DNA of 64,000 nt from positions 1 through 64,000 of the forward strand of contig JAUQPE010000010.1 in NCBI GenBank assembly GCA_030550515.1. The letters run 5' to 3'. Every line of letters starts with the position of its first letter. The stretch's first letter is position 1. Positions 42,987 to 50,614 of the stretch are shown here, one piece after another. Position numbers and translations under genes: made by a program. The notes beneath the pieces are model-generated. The model had not been told where the DNA came from and searched no databases. It saw only the letters and a program-made list of their open reading frames with translations. The DNA comes from Thermotogota bacterium (lineage in GTDB: Bacteria; Thermotogota; Thermotogae; Thermotogales; Thermotogaceae).

Positions 42987-43009
42987 TTGTTGAGAATCAT
43001 TCTCAACAA
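42987..43009. promoter_or_regulatory. Fur-like operator of the feo operon
   Basis: A perfect 23-base palindrome: an 11-base arm TTGTTGAGAAT, a central C, and its exact complement ATTCTCAACAA. The core GAGAATcATTCTC resembles the Fur box GATAATnATTATC. It covers about +5 to +27 of the transcript and ends two bases before the GGAGGG ribosome binding site, so a bound repressor would block transcription, and the RNA hairpin could also mask the start. Confidence 0.8.
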
Positions 43010-43022
43010 AGGAGGGACCACC

Positions 43023-43466
43023 GTGAAACTTTTCCAAGTGACGCCGGGTGTTCGCGTCAAGGTGTTGCGGATGGATCTTCCAGGAGACGTTCAAAACAAA
43101 CTCGTTGGTATGGGCCTCATACCCGGGGCGATCGTTGAAGTCGTTAAAATCGCGCCACTTGGAGATCCTATTGTTTTCAGCTTGAACGGGCGGAATATCA
43201 CGCTGAGGAAGAAAGAGGCGGAAGGAATAGAGGTGGAGCCCGTCGACGAAGTGATGCCACTCTACCTTGCGATGTTCGAAGACGGCGAGTACGAAGTAGT
43301 CGAGATGTTTGAAGGCAAAAGATTTCTCGAAAAGGTGAAAAAGCTTGGGATCTTCTCTGGGGAAAGGTTAACTGTGAAAAATGGCACGCTCTATTTGAAA
43401 GGTAGACCCATCCTTCTCGGAAAGGGCGAAGCTTTGAAGATCCTTGTGAGGGGGGTGAAGGGATGA
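43023..43466 (+). CDS. feoA: Ferrous iron transport protein A with two tandem FeoA domains
   Basis: A 147-residue protein made of two SH3-like FeoA domains: about 1-75 (LVGMGLIPGAIVEVVKIAPLGDP is its core, in outline) and about 78-147 (VKKLGIFSGERLTV, KGRPILLGKGEA). Most FeoA proteins have a single 75-residue domain. It assists FeoB in Fe2+ uptake from the cytoplasmic side. A GTG start follows GGAGGG with seven bases spacing, directly after the Fur-like palindrome. Its stop overlaps the feoB ATG (ATGA). Confidence 0.9.
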   Translation: MKLFQVTPGVRVKVLRMDLPGDVQNKLVGMGLIPGAIVEVVKIAPLGDPIVFSLNGRNITLRKKEAEGIEVEPVDEVMPLYLAMFEDGEYEVVEMFEGKRFLEKVKKLGIFSGERLTVKNGTLYLKGRPILLGKGEALKILVRGVKG

Positions 43467-45478
43467 GACCCGTTCGACACGGTCTTTGTCAGGTAGCCGA
43501 CAAGAAGGGATCGGGGGAAGTGAGGGTAGCGCTGGTCGGCTGTCCAAACGTTGGAAAGACGAGCCTGTTCAACGCGTTGACGGGTTCGAAACAGTACGTC
43601 GCAAACTGGCCGGGAGTCACCGTGGAAAAGAAAGAAGGCGTGTTCCTTCACAAGGGTTTCAGGATTTCCGTGATCGACCTTCCCGGGACGTACGCCCTCG
43701 ACTACAACTCTTTGGACGAGAAGATAACCAGAGACTACATCCTCAGCGGAGAGCCGGATTTGATCGTTCTGGTCGGAGATTCCGTGAATCCCGAGCAATC
43801 ACTTTACCTGTTGTTGGAGATCGTTGAGATGGAGAAAAAGGTGATCCTAGCCCTGACGGCGTACGACGAAGCCAAAAAGATGGGGATCAAAATAGACAAG
43901 TACGAACTTCAAAAGCACTTGGGAGTTCCCGTCGTCCTCGTCTCGTCCATCACTGGAGAGGGTCTGGAGGAGCTGAAGGACCTCATCGTCGACTATTCCG
44001 CAAGAAAGGGTGTGTTACACAAGGTGCACTTGGATTACGGCGAAGCGATGGAGAAGAGGATAAGAGAGGTTCTGAATAATTTGACTGATCTTCCCATCGG
44101 TGCGCCACCCAGGTACTTCGCGATGAAGTACCTCTCTGGGGATACCCAGTTCTACCAAGAAGCGTTGAAGTCGGGCCTTCCAGAGCTTTCGGAAGAAGAG
44201 AGGATCGCCTTCAAGATAAGCTTATCCAAGAAGAAGAGGGAACTGATCGAAAACGTGATCAAGGAGGCTTACCAAAGTTCCGAGGAAAAGGTTCTTTCCC
44301 TCTCCGAAGCGATCGATCACGTGTTGACTCACAAGTTCCTCTCCTTTCCCCTCTTTTTCGCGTTCATGTACCTCGTCTTCAAGTTCACTTTCGAGACCGC
44401 CCAGGTGTTCTCCGACCTTCTGGACCTCGCCTTTACAAACCTTGGAAACTTGCTGGTCGAAAGGCTTGGAGAGAACGCCATTTCTTCTTTCATGGCAGAC
44501 GGGCTCATCTCGGGTGTGGGAAGCGTGCTAACTTTTGTTCCCAACATATTCTTCCTCTTTCTGGCGATGGGTTTCCTCGAGGAGAGTGGTTACCTCCCAC
44601 GAGCGGCTTTCGTGATGGACAGGATCATGGAGAAGTTCAAGCTCAGCGGGAGGTCTTTCATGTCCCTTCTCTTGGGGTTTGGCTGCAATGTCTCATCTGT
44701 GATGTCAACCAGGGTCATTGACGATCCGAAGGAAAGGCTCGTGACCATACTGATATCGCCGTTCATGAGTTGTAGCGCCAGACTTCCAGTTTACTTACTC
44801 ATCCTGAGGATATTCTTTCCACACGCGTCCGCGGCCCTTCTCTTCTCGCTCTACACGTTGAGCATCTTGATCACCCTACTTTCCTCGTCTTTCATCAATT
44901 GGCTGTTCTACAGGGGAAGGAGTTCTCCCCTGATCATAGAACTTCCAAGGTACAGGTTTCCAACTTTCAGGAACTTGTACCTCTACACCTGGAACCGCGG
45001 CAAACACTTCTTGAAGAAGGCGGGGACCATTATCCTCTTGGCGTCGATTGCGATATGGTTTCTGACTTACTTCCCCGGAAACGGTAACGTGGAAGAGAGC
45101 TTTTCTGCAAGTATAGGAAAGGCTTTAACTTGGATCTTCAAACCGTTCGACTACTCTTGGAAGATCACCCTGTCGCTCTTCTACGGGGCGGTGGCGAAAG
45201 AAGTGATCGTGTCTTCCATAACCATGTTGTACAATTTCGATGAGGTTGAACTGGAGACCGCAAGGAGTGTCCTGGGCTTGGAAATGGATCCCGTGAAGGC
45301 CTTTACCTTCCTCGTCTTTGTGATGGCCTACATTCCATGTATTGCCACGGTGGCAACGATTTATTCCGAGACGAACAGTTTGAAGTGGACTCTGTTCTCC
45401 GTACTCTATTCCTTCGGAATCGCCTACAGCCTCTCCTTGTTGGTTTACAAGATCGGTGGTTTGGTGGTGAGATCGTGA
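43463..45478 (+). CDS. feoB: Ferrous iron transport protein B
   Basis: A 671-residue membrane protein that imports Fe2+. The N-terminal G domain has G1 GCPNVGKTS (residues 26-34), G3 DLPGTYAL and a G4-position TAYD (132-135), which departs from the usual NxxD. A helical GDI-like region reaches about 270, then the membrane part with the two Gate motifs (about 300-665) including GFGCNVSS and the cysteine-containing SPFMSCSARLPVY. The C-terminal cysteine segment PCIATV is also present. The ATG overlaps feoA; its stop overlaps the next gene (GTGA). Confidence 0.95.
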   Translation: MRPVRHGLCQVADKKGSGEVRVALVGCPNVGKTSLFNALTGSKQYVANWPGVTVEKKEGVFLHKGFRISVIDLPGTYALDYNSLDEKITRDYILSGEPDLIVLVGDSVNPEQSLYLLLEIVEMEKKVILALTAYDEAKKMGIKIDKYELQKHLGVPVVLVSSITGEGLEELKDLIVDYSARKGVLHKVHLDYGEAMEKRIREVLNNLTDLPIGAPPRYFAMKYLSGDTQFYQEALKSGLPELSEEERIAFKISLSKKKRELIENVIKEAYQSSEEKVLSLSEAIDHVLTHKFLSFPLFFAFMYLVFKFTFETAQVFSDLLDLAFTNLGNLLVERLGENAISSFMADGLISGVGSVLTFVPNIFFLFLAMGFLEESGYLPRAAFVMDRIMEKFKLSGRSFMSLLLGFGCNVSSVMSTRVIDDPKERLVTILISPFMSCSARLPVYLLILRIFFPHASAALLFSLYTLSILITLLSSSFINWLFYRGRSSPLIIELPRYRFPTFRNLYLYTWNRGKHFLKKAGTIILLASIAIWFLTYFPGNGNVEESFSASIGKALTWIFKPFDYSWKITLSLFYGAVAKEVIVSSITMLYNFDEVELETARSVLGLEMDPVKAFTFLVFVMAYIPCIATVATIYSETNSLKWTLFSVLYSFGIAYSLSLLVYKIGGLVVRS

Positions 45479-45801
45479 ACCTGGTCATGTTCCTACTCAC
45501 CGCTCTGTCAGGGATTCTGGAATTTTGGAACGACAGACTCCTCGGGTTCTTCATTTTAGTGATATCTTTGGTGTTCTTGTTCGGATGCTTCGAGAAGCAG
45601 AGAGAAAGGTACCGGGCCCATCTCTTCGTCGGAAGCGTCCTGGTGTTGTTCTTTGCGGGGTTTTCTTTGATCTCTTACCTGGTCAGCTTTTTGATGCCCC
45701 TTCTCGGTGAAGAACCGAAAAGTCTGACACTCGGCGACGCGGTGCTCGTTTCATCAGGTTTCATCTCGATCCTCAACGTGTACAGGGGGCGCAGAAAGTG
45801 A
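45475..45801 (+). CDS. Small polytopic membrane protein in the feo operon
   Basis: A 108-residue protein with about four hydrophobic helices (LVMFLLTALSGILEF, GFFILVISLVFLFG, LFVGSVLVLFFAGFSLISYL, DAVLVSSGFISIL). It has no FeoC-like wHTH features and I do not recognise a family. The GTG start overlaps the feoB stop and its end overlaps the lipase-like gene, both by four bases, so it is translated as part of the operon. It may help FeoB assemble or serve the next gene; unknown. Confidence 0.75.
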   Translation: MNLVMFLLTALSGILEFWNDRLLGFFILVISLVFLFGCFEKQRERYRAHLFVGSVLVLFFAGFSLISYLVSFLMPLLGEEPKSLTLGDAVLVSSGFISILNVYRGRRK

Positions 45802-46865
45802 AAAAGATCCTGGTTTTCCTGCTTTTGACGGCGAGCTTTGTCTTCCCTGCCCAGATCGTCTTGGACGAAACGCCCGAGTTGTTCGATCTTGTCGAGTACT
45901 ACGTGGGGAACACCTGCGTGTTCAGGATGGTCTACGACGGATCCGTGGACCCACTCAACCCCCCCATCGTGGAGACGAACGCGGTAGTTGTCGGCAGGAT
46001 ACGGAAGTGGACGCCCCCCAAGGAACAACTTTTGAAACTGCACGAGTGCGGTTCCAAGTTCAACCTAATCGTGATACACGGTATGGACCCCGGGGAACTG
46101 GACGGTCTCATGACACCTTACAAAGTGAGACTGTCGGAGCTGTTCAAGAGGATAGGCGAAAGGTTGAAAATCAACACTTACCTCTTCGTCTACTCGACGT
46201 TACTTGCGGAACCGGAAAAGGTGGCGCAGGCTTTCAACGAGCTCACCGCTTCTATGGAAAACATCGTCATCTTCGCCCACAGCATGGGTGGTTTGATCGC
46301 CGAGCACGTGGCCGAGAAGAGCGGGAATGTTTTGGGGATCGTTTTCTCCGGGGTTCCACACTTGGGAAGCCCCTTCGCAGACGTTCTGTTCGTCCATCCA
46401 AAAGATTTCGAGAAGGTTCTTGGACTTCCCAAATCGAAGGCGGAAAACTTGAGAACCATTCTCGTTCTATCGTACAACAGCTTCAACGTCGTACACGCAC
46501 CCGGTTACAGGAACTTGCTTTGGGGAAGGGTCCCCAGGGACTTCTCCAGGGTTCACCACGTGAACCTGGTGGGGAAGATCTCCCTGAAAGGTCTCTCAGA
46601 TGTTTCTACAGCGTTTTTTAACATGCTCAGAACGTCTTTTAGGGATACCGCGGCTCTCCTGAGTTTGAAACTTATATCCGAATCCATCTCCGAACTGAAA
46701 CCGGAGTTCAGCGAGACGGACGGCGTGGTTCCAGTGGCGAGCGCCTCGTTCGGGGGGAACGTCCTCATGTACCAAGCGGACCACGAAGACCTCTACGTGA
46801 ACGAGGAGATCGTGTACGAGGGGATCTCCTACATCCTCCTGAGACTGCTGGAGGAGAGGATGTGA
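45798..46865 (+). CDS. Exported lipase-like alpha/beta hydrolase (TM0053-like)
   Basis: A 355-residue protein with a signal peptide (KKILVFLLLTASFVFPA). The hydrolase domain begins around residue 85 with NLIVIHGMDPGE (oxyanion loop), has the nucleophile elbow FAHSMGGLIAE, the lipase-like SGVPHLGSPFAD region, an acidic residue in ETDGVVPVASA and a histidine near QADHEDLY. This is the pattern of PGAP1/lipase-class enzymes. I recall T. maritima TM0053 being annotated as an esterase at the corresponding position. A GTG start overlaps the preceding gene and its stop overlaps the nagA-like start. Confidence 0.82.
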   Translation: MKKILVFLLLTASFVFPAQIVLDETPELFDLVEYYVGNTCVFRMVYDGSVDPLNPPIVETNAVVVGRIRKWTPPKEQLLKLHECGSKFNLIVIHGMDPGELDGLMTPYKVRLSELFKRIGERLKINTYLFVYSTLLAEPEKVAQAFNELTASMENIVIFAHSMGGLIAEHVAEKSGNVLGIVFSGVPHLGSPFADVLFVHPKDFEKVLGLPKSKAENLRTILVLSYNSFNVVHAPGYRNLLWGRVPRDFSRVHHVNLVGKISLKGLSDVSTAFFNMLRTSFRDTAALLSLKLISESISELKPEFSETDGVVPVASASFGGNVLMYQADHEDLYVNEEIVYEGISYILLRLLEERM

Positions 46866-47938
46866 CGCTAGAGAGAGTCTTGGTGGTGGATCCAATCGAT
46901 GGAGAGTACGTGGCGGACTTGGAGGTAGATCCCCCGTACGTGGTAGGTATCAAGAAGAGGGGGATTTCGAGCTTTCTAGCCATAGCGATGCCGGGGTTTG
47001 TGGATCCGCACGTCCACGGCTGTTTTGGCCTTTCGGTCATGGATGGCGAGTTTTCGAGGATCGAGGAGCGCCTTTATTCTTGCGGGGTCACCGGGTTTCT
47101 CGCCACCACGATCTCATCTCCGATGGACGAGTTGGTCGGACTCCTCGAAAAGGTCAAAGGGTATCGCGGTCTTTCCTTCTTGGGGATTCACCTGGAAGGA
47201 CCTTACATCTCGAAAGAGAGAGCGGGGGCACACCCGAGGGAATTCGTTCGAAAGCCCAGCGAAGAAGAGATCGAGATCCTGAAGAAGTACCCGGAGATAA
47301 AACTCGTCACCTTCGCGCCGGAGCAGGAGGGATCCCACTTGCTTTTCGATCTCCGCGGTGTCACCTTGTCCGCTGGGCATTCGAACGCGACCTTCTCGGA
47401 TTTCCTCCACTCCGGTTTGAAGAGGATCACGCATTTCCCGAACGCCCTGAGGCCACTCCACCACAGGGAAGTTGGCGCCGTTGGGGCAGGGCTCCTTCTG
47501 GAAGACGTAAACCTGGAACTCATCTGCGACGGCGTCCACGTTTGCGGAGAGATGGTGAAGTTGATCTACAAGATGAAGGGAGCCCACCGCATCGTACTCG
47601 CGACGGACGCCATCCCCACGACGGGCCTCAAAGATGGGCGACACTCGTTCGCCGGCGTGACCGTCTTGGTTGAGGAAGGTATCTCTAGAACGCCGGAGGG
47701 AAACCTTGCCGGAGGGGCGTGTCTCTTCCCAGAGGTTTTAAAGAAGTTCGAAAAGTTCACCGGAGCAACTCTCAGAGAACTCGCCGCGGCGTCTTCCTAC
47801 AACGCCTGCAGGGAACTCGGACTGAAGGATATGGGAAGAATCAAAGAAGGTACACCGGCAGATGTTGTGATTTTAGACGAAGACTTCAACGTTAAGATGA
47901 CGCTGAAAAATGGGTTGATCATGTACAAAAAGTTGTGA
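46862..47938 (+). CDS. nagA: N-acetylglucosamine-6-phosphate deacetylase-like amidohydrolase
   Basis: A 358-residue amidohydrolase. Metal and active-site motifs of NagA are present: DPHVHGCFG, HLEGPYIS (metal glutamate), SAGHSNAT, ITHFPNALRPLHHR, CDGVHV and the catalytic aspartate in LATDAIPTTG. It should deacetylate GlcNAc-6-phosphate in the cytoplasm. A GTG start overlaps the lipase-like gene stop. Finding it as the last gene of a Feo operon is unexpected; no nagB or sugar transporter is close. The promoter of the next gene lies in its last codons. Confidence 0.88.
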   Translation: MTLERVLVVDPIDGEYVADLEVDPPYVVGIKKRGISSFLAIAMPGFVDPHVHGCFGLSVMDGEFSRIEERLYSCGVTGFLATTISSPMDELVGLLEKVKGYRGLSFLGIHLEGPYISKERAGAHPREFVRKPSEEEIEILKKYPEIKLVTFAPEQEGSHLLFDLRGVTLSAGHSNATFSDFLHSGLKRITHFPNALRPLHHREVGAVGAGLLLEDVNLELICDGVHVCGEMVKLIYKMKGAHRIVLATDAIPTTGLKDGRHSFAGVTVLVEEGISRTPEGNLAGGACLFPEVLKKFEKFTGATLRELAAASSYNACRELGLKDMGRIKEGTPADVVILDEDFNVKMTLKNGLIMYKKL

Positions 47939-47944
47939 TAAAAT
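47915..47944 (+). promoter_or_regulatory. Promoter of the small lipoprotein gene
   Basis: -35 TTGATC (47915-47920), an 18-base spacer, and an extended -10 TGATAAAAT (TAAAAT at 47939-47944). It overlaps the end of the nagA-like gene and lies 36 bases before the ATG at 47980. Confidence 0.65.
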
Positions 47945-47979
47945 TTAATGAATTTTTGAAAGGCAAAGGGGGGATGCAC

Positions 47980-48519
47980 ATGATGAAGAGAATTCTTGGT
48001 CTGACCAGTGCGGTTTTTCTCGCGTTGACGATGGGCTGCTTGCTGACCAAAGACTTTCCAACACCTGGAATGGTGCCTCCCAATGTTTTGATGAGTCTTG
48101 TAGTATCAACAACACCAACAGAGACCTCAGGGCAAACTGGAGGGGGAACGATAGGGCTTTCACCCATTGGTGACGAAAAAGTACTCTACGTTGAGGGTTA
48201 CAAGGCTGTCTGGTTCGACTTGACAGAACTGGTAGAACTCTCGCCAGGAGGGAGCTACGCGATATCGGTTGACGTGAAGAGCAAAGAGAACACCTCCACC
48301 ATATACTTCCACGTCAAGGTCCAGGATCAACTCCTGTACTCCAAAAACGAAGAAGTAGAGACTTCCTGGAAAGAGGTGAGGTTGGAGTTTAAAGTGCCTT
48401 CGTTCGATGGAAAACTCACACTCCATTTTGGAATAGAGGTTGCCGAGGACGCCAAATTCTACATTCGAAAGTTGAACATCATCCCCATCTTGCAAACGGG
48501 CGAGGCGGAAGCCCAGTAA
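47980..48519 (+). CDS. Small lipoprotein with a single CBM-like beta-sandwich
   Basis: A 179-residue protein with a lipoprotein signal peptide ending in the lipobox LTMGC. A low-complexity Thr/Pro/Gly linker (TPTETSGQTGGGTIG) leads to one beta-sandwich domain (about 65-175) whose strand pattern (KAVWFDLTELVEL, SYAISVDVKS, TSWKEVRLEFKVP, KFYIRKLNIIP) resembles the CBM4/CBM22-like fold. No catalytic residues are evident. It should sit on the cell surface, perhaps binding a polysaccharide. It has its own promoter and converges on aguA with one base between the stop codons. Confidence 0.7.
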   Translation: MMKRILGLTSAVFLALTMGCLLTKDFPTPGMVPPNVLMSLVVSTTPTETSGQTGGGTIGLSPIGDEKVLYVEGYKAVWFDLTELVELSPGGSYAISVDVKSKENTSTIYFHVKVQDQLLYSKNEEVETSWKEVRLEFKVPSFDGKLTLHFGIEVAEDAKFYIRKLNIIPILQTGEAEAQ

Positions 48520-48520
48520 A

Positions 48521-50548
48521 TCACGGGTATATCCTCCTTCCCTTCTCGTCCGGTATACCCGTCCTCCTGAAGAAATAGGTGTTTATCACGTCGCGCCACT
48601 CTTTCGCGTGTTCTAGCTGCATCCTCAGCCTCTCCCTGACCCTCTCGTGTACCCTTTGATCGATGAGACCTTCCAGTTCTTCCCATTTCCTCAGGAAATC
48701 CTCGACTTCTTCAACACCTTCGAAGTGCAGGTCGTACATAGCCTGGATCAAAGTTTTTCCAGATTTTAGCTTGAAGGTGTAGGGAAGCCTGTGGAAGAAC
48801 AGGATCAGGTCCTCGGGGCACGTGTTCACGTCGTCGAAGATCTCCCGCCACGGCGAACGGTACTGGAGGGTGAAGCCAGTTCCCCGAGAAGTCCTGTCCA
48901 CTCCTATGGCCTCCCAGTTGGCCCTGTGGTAGGTACCCCACCTCGAGTACTCGTAACCTTCGGGGTTGGGACCGTAGTGGTGCCCTGGGTTCACCATCCA
49001 TCCCAGTCCAAACGGTGTCGTGTATTTCTCGTACGCCCTGTGAGACTTCAACAGCATGTAGGATACGTTTTCCAGCACTTTCTCTTTCTTTCCAAAGGTG
49101 AGCACGATCCATTCTTTGACCACCTTCTCGATCTCCTCGTCTGGATTCCATGCGAGTCTTCCAAAGGTGTAAAGGTTCGCTTGGGCAAGATCGTGTCCCG
49201 TCCAGTTCTCGCTGTCTCCAACGTTGGAAACACCGGCGATACCACCGTTTTCCATCCCAAAGATCGTACCGTCCACGATCCTCTTCACGAAAGACCCTCT
49301 TCCCTTTGCGAAGGTGTCGAAGTCCAAGATCTCTTTCCAGAGCGTACCGAGATAACACAGATGTATCTGCTGTCCCGTGTACTCTTGGGTGATCTGCAGT
49401 TCCAGCATCTGGTTGGTTCTCTCGAGGGCACCGAAAAGCGGTGAAACGGGTTCCCTCACCTGGAAGTCCATGGGCCCATACTTTATCTGGACGATCACGT
49501 TCTCGTCGAACTGACCGTCGAGTGGTTTGAAGTTCTCGTAGGCGGCCTTCGCCCGATCCGTCTTGTAGTCCCTCCAATCCTGCATGCAGTTGTACACGAA
49601 GGCCCTCCAGATCACGTAACCTTCGAACGGTGCCAGAGCTCTTGCGAGCATGTTCGCTCCTTCCGCGTGCGTCCTTCCGAACATGTGTGGTCCGGGGTTG
49701 AACTCGGAGTCCGCCTTCACCAGAAATCCGCCAAAATCTGGGATGTAATCGTAAATCTCCTCCACCTTTTTTTTCCACCACTCGAAGACCCTTTTATCCA
49801 GAGGATCGGCGGTTTCAAGGCCACCCAAATGCATCGGCGAGGCGAAGTTCACGCTCAAAAAGACCCTGATGCCGTACCTTCTGAAGACGTCTGCCAGCTT
49901 TTTCAGCTTCTCCAGGTACGCGGGTTCTAAGAGGTGAAGCTCCTTCTTTTTCACGTTCACGTTGTTCAACACTACTCCGTTGATGCCTATCGAGGCGAGA
50001 AGCCTTGCGTAGTCTTTCGTTCTCTCGTTCACGATGACCTCGTTTTCCTTGAAGAAGATGGAGTTTCCGGCGTAACCCCTCTCCACCGAACCGTCGAGGT
50101 TGTCCCAATGGTTCAGCATACGGAACCTGACCTTCGGGTTCTCCAAGACATCCAAAGACTCCAAATCTTCCCCCAGCCTGACTCTCTTTATCAGTTCGTA
50201 GGTGCCGTACACCAAAGAGGCACGAGTCTTGCCAGTCAGGACGATCACGGAAGAGTTCCCTACCTTCAACGTCTTCAGGACGAATCCCTCGGGCTTCTGT
50301 TCCGAAGCGTCCAAATCGAAAGGCAAACTGTTCAAGAGTCCAACCAAGATGTACCTTTTCTTCTTCAGAAATCTCGTGAACGTGCGAAGCTGTACACCGA
50401 GGGATTCCCTCGCGAACTTTTTCAGCTCCTCGACCACTTCCTTCGGTACGTCACCCAACATCGCTAAAGACTCGAACCACTCGGAATACCTTTCAACCTC
50501 CTTTTTCGACAACTTCTCGTACTCCAACCAGCACATGCTGTAACCCAC
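48521..50548 (-). CDS. aguA: Alpha-glucuronidase (GH67)
   Basis: A 675-residue cytoplasmic GH67 enzyme that releases 4-O-methyl-glucuronic acid or glucuronic acid from the end of xylo-oligosaccharides. The central catalytic barrel contains LDGQFDEN with the conserved aspartate and [14 protein letters not shown] with the catalytic glutamate; [15 protein letters not shown] is another GH67 block. T. maritima AguA (TM0055) has 674 residues. The GTG start has GGAGGG eight bases upstream. It lies behind the transporter terminator, so is reached by readthrough or a promoter I could not see. Confidence 0.95.
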   Translation of the reverse strand: MGYSMCWLEYEKLSKKEVERYSEWFESLAMLGDVPKEVVEELKKFARESLGVQLRTFTRFLKKKRYILVGLLNSLPFDLDASEQKPEGFVLKTLKVGNSSVIVLTGKTRASLVYGTYELIKRVRLGEDLESLDVLENPKVRFRMLNHWDNLDGSVERGYAGNSIFFKENEVIVNERTKDYARLLASIGINGVVLNNVNVKKKELHLLEPAYLEKLKKLADVFRRYGIRVFLSVNFASPMHLGGLETADPLDKRVFEWWKKKVEEIYDYIPDFGGFLVKADSEFNPGPHMFGRTHAEGANMLARALAPFEGYVIWRAFVYNCMQDWRDYKTDRAKAAYENFKPLDGQFDENVIVQIKYGPMDFQVREPVSPLFGALERTNQMLELQITQEYTGQQIHLCYLGTLWKEILDFDTFAKGRGSFVKRIVDGTIFGMENGGIAGVSNVGDSENWTGHDLAQANLYTFGRLAWNPDEEIEKVVKEWIVLTFGKKEKVLENVSYMLLKSHRAYEKYTTPFGLGWMVNPGHHYGPNPEGYEYSRWGTYHRANWEAIGVDRTSRGTGFTLQYRSPWREIFDDVNTCPEDLILFFHRLPYTFKLKSGKTLIQAMYDLHFEGVEEVEDFLRKWEELEGLIDQRVHERVRERLRMQLEHAKEWRDVINTYFFRRTGIPDEKGRRIYP

Positions 50549-50565
50549 GGTTCGTACCCTCCTTC

Positions 50566-50593
50566 AAAAAACCCCCGGCCTGAAGGCCGGGGG
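50566..50593 (-). terminator. Intrinsic terminator after the xylo-oligosaccharide binding-protein gene
   Basis: On the minus strand, arms CCCCCGGCC and GGCCGGGGG around TTCA, followed by TTTTTT. It lies between the binding-protein stop and aguA. Confidence 0.9.
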
Positions 50594-50614
50594 CCTTGTT
50601 CTTCGAAGACCACG

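Noticed and set aside
42987-43009. Palindrome before feoA considered as a transcription terminator
   Set aside because: It is AT-rich, has no T tract, and sits between a consensus promoter and the ribosome binding site, which fits an operator.
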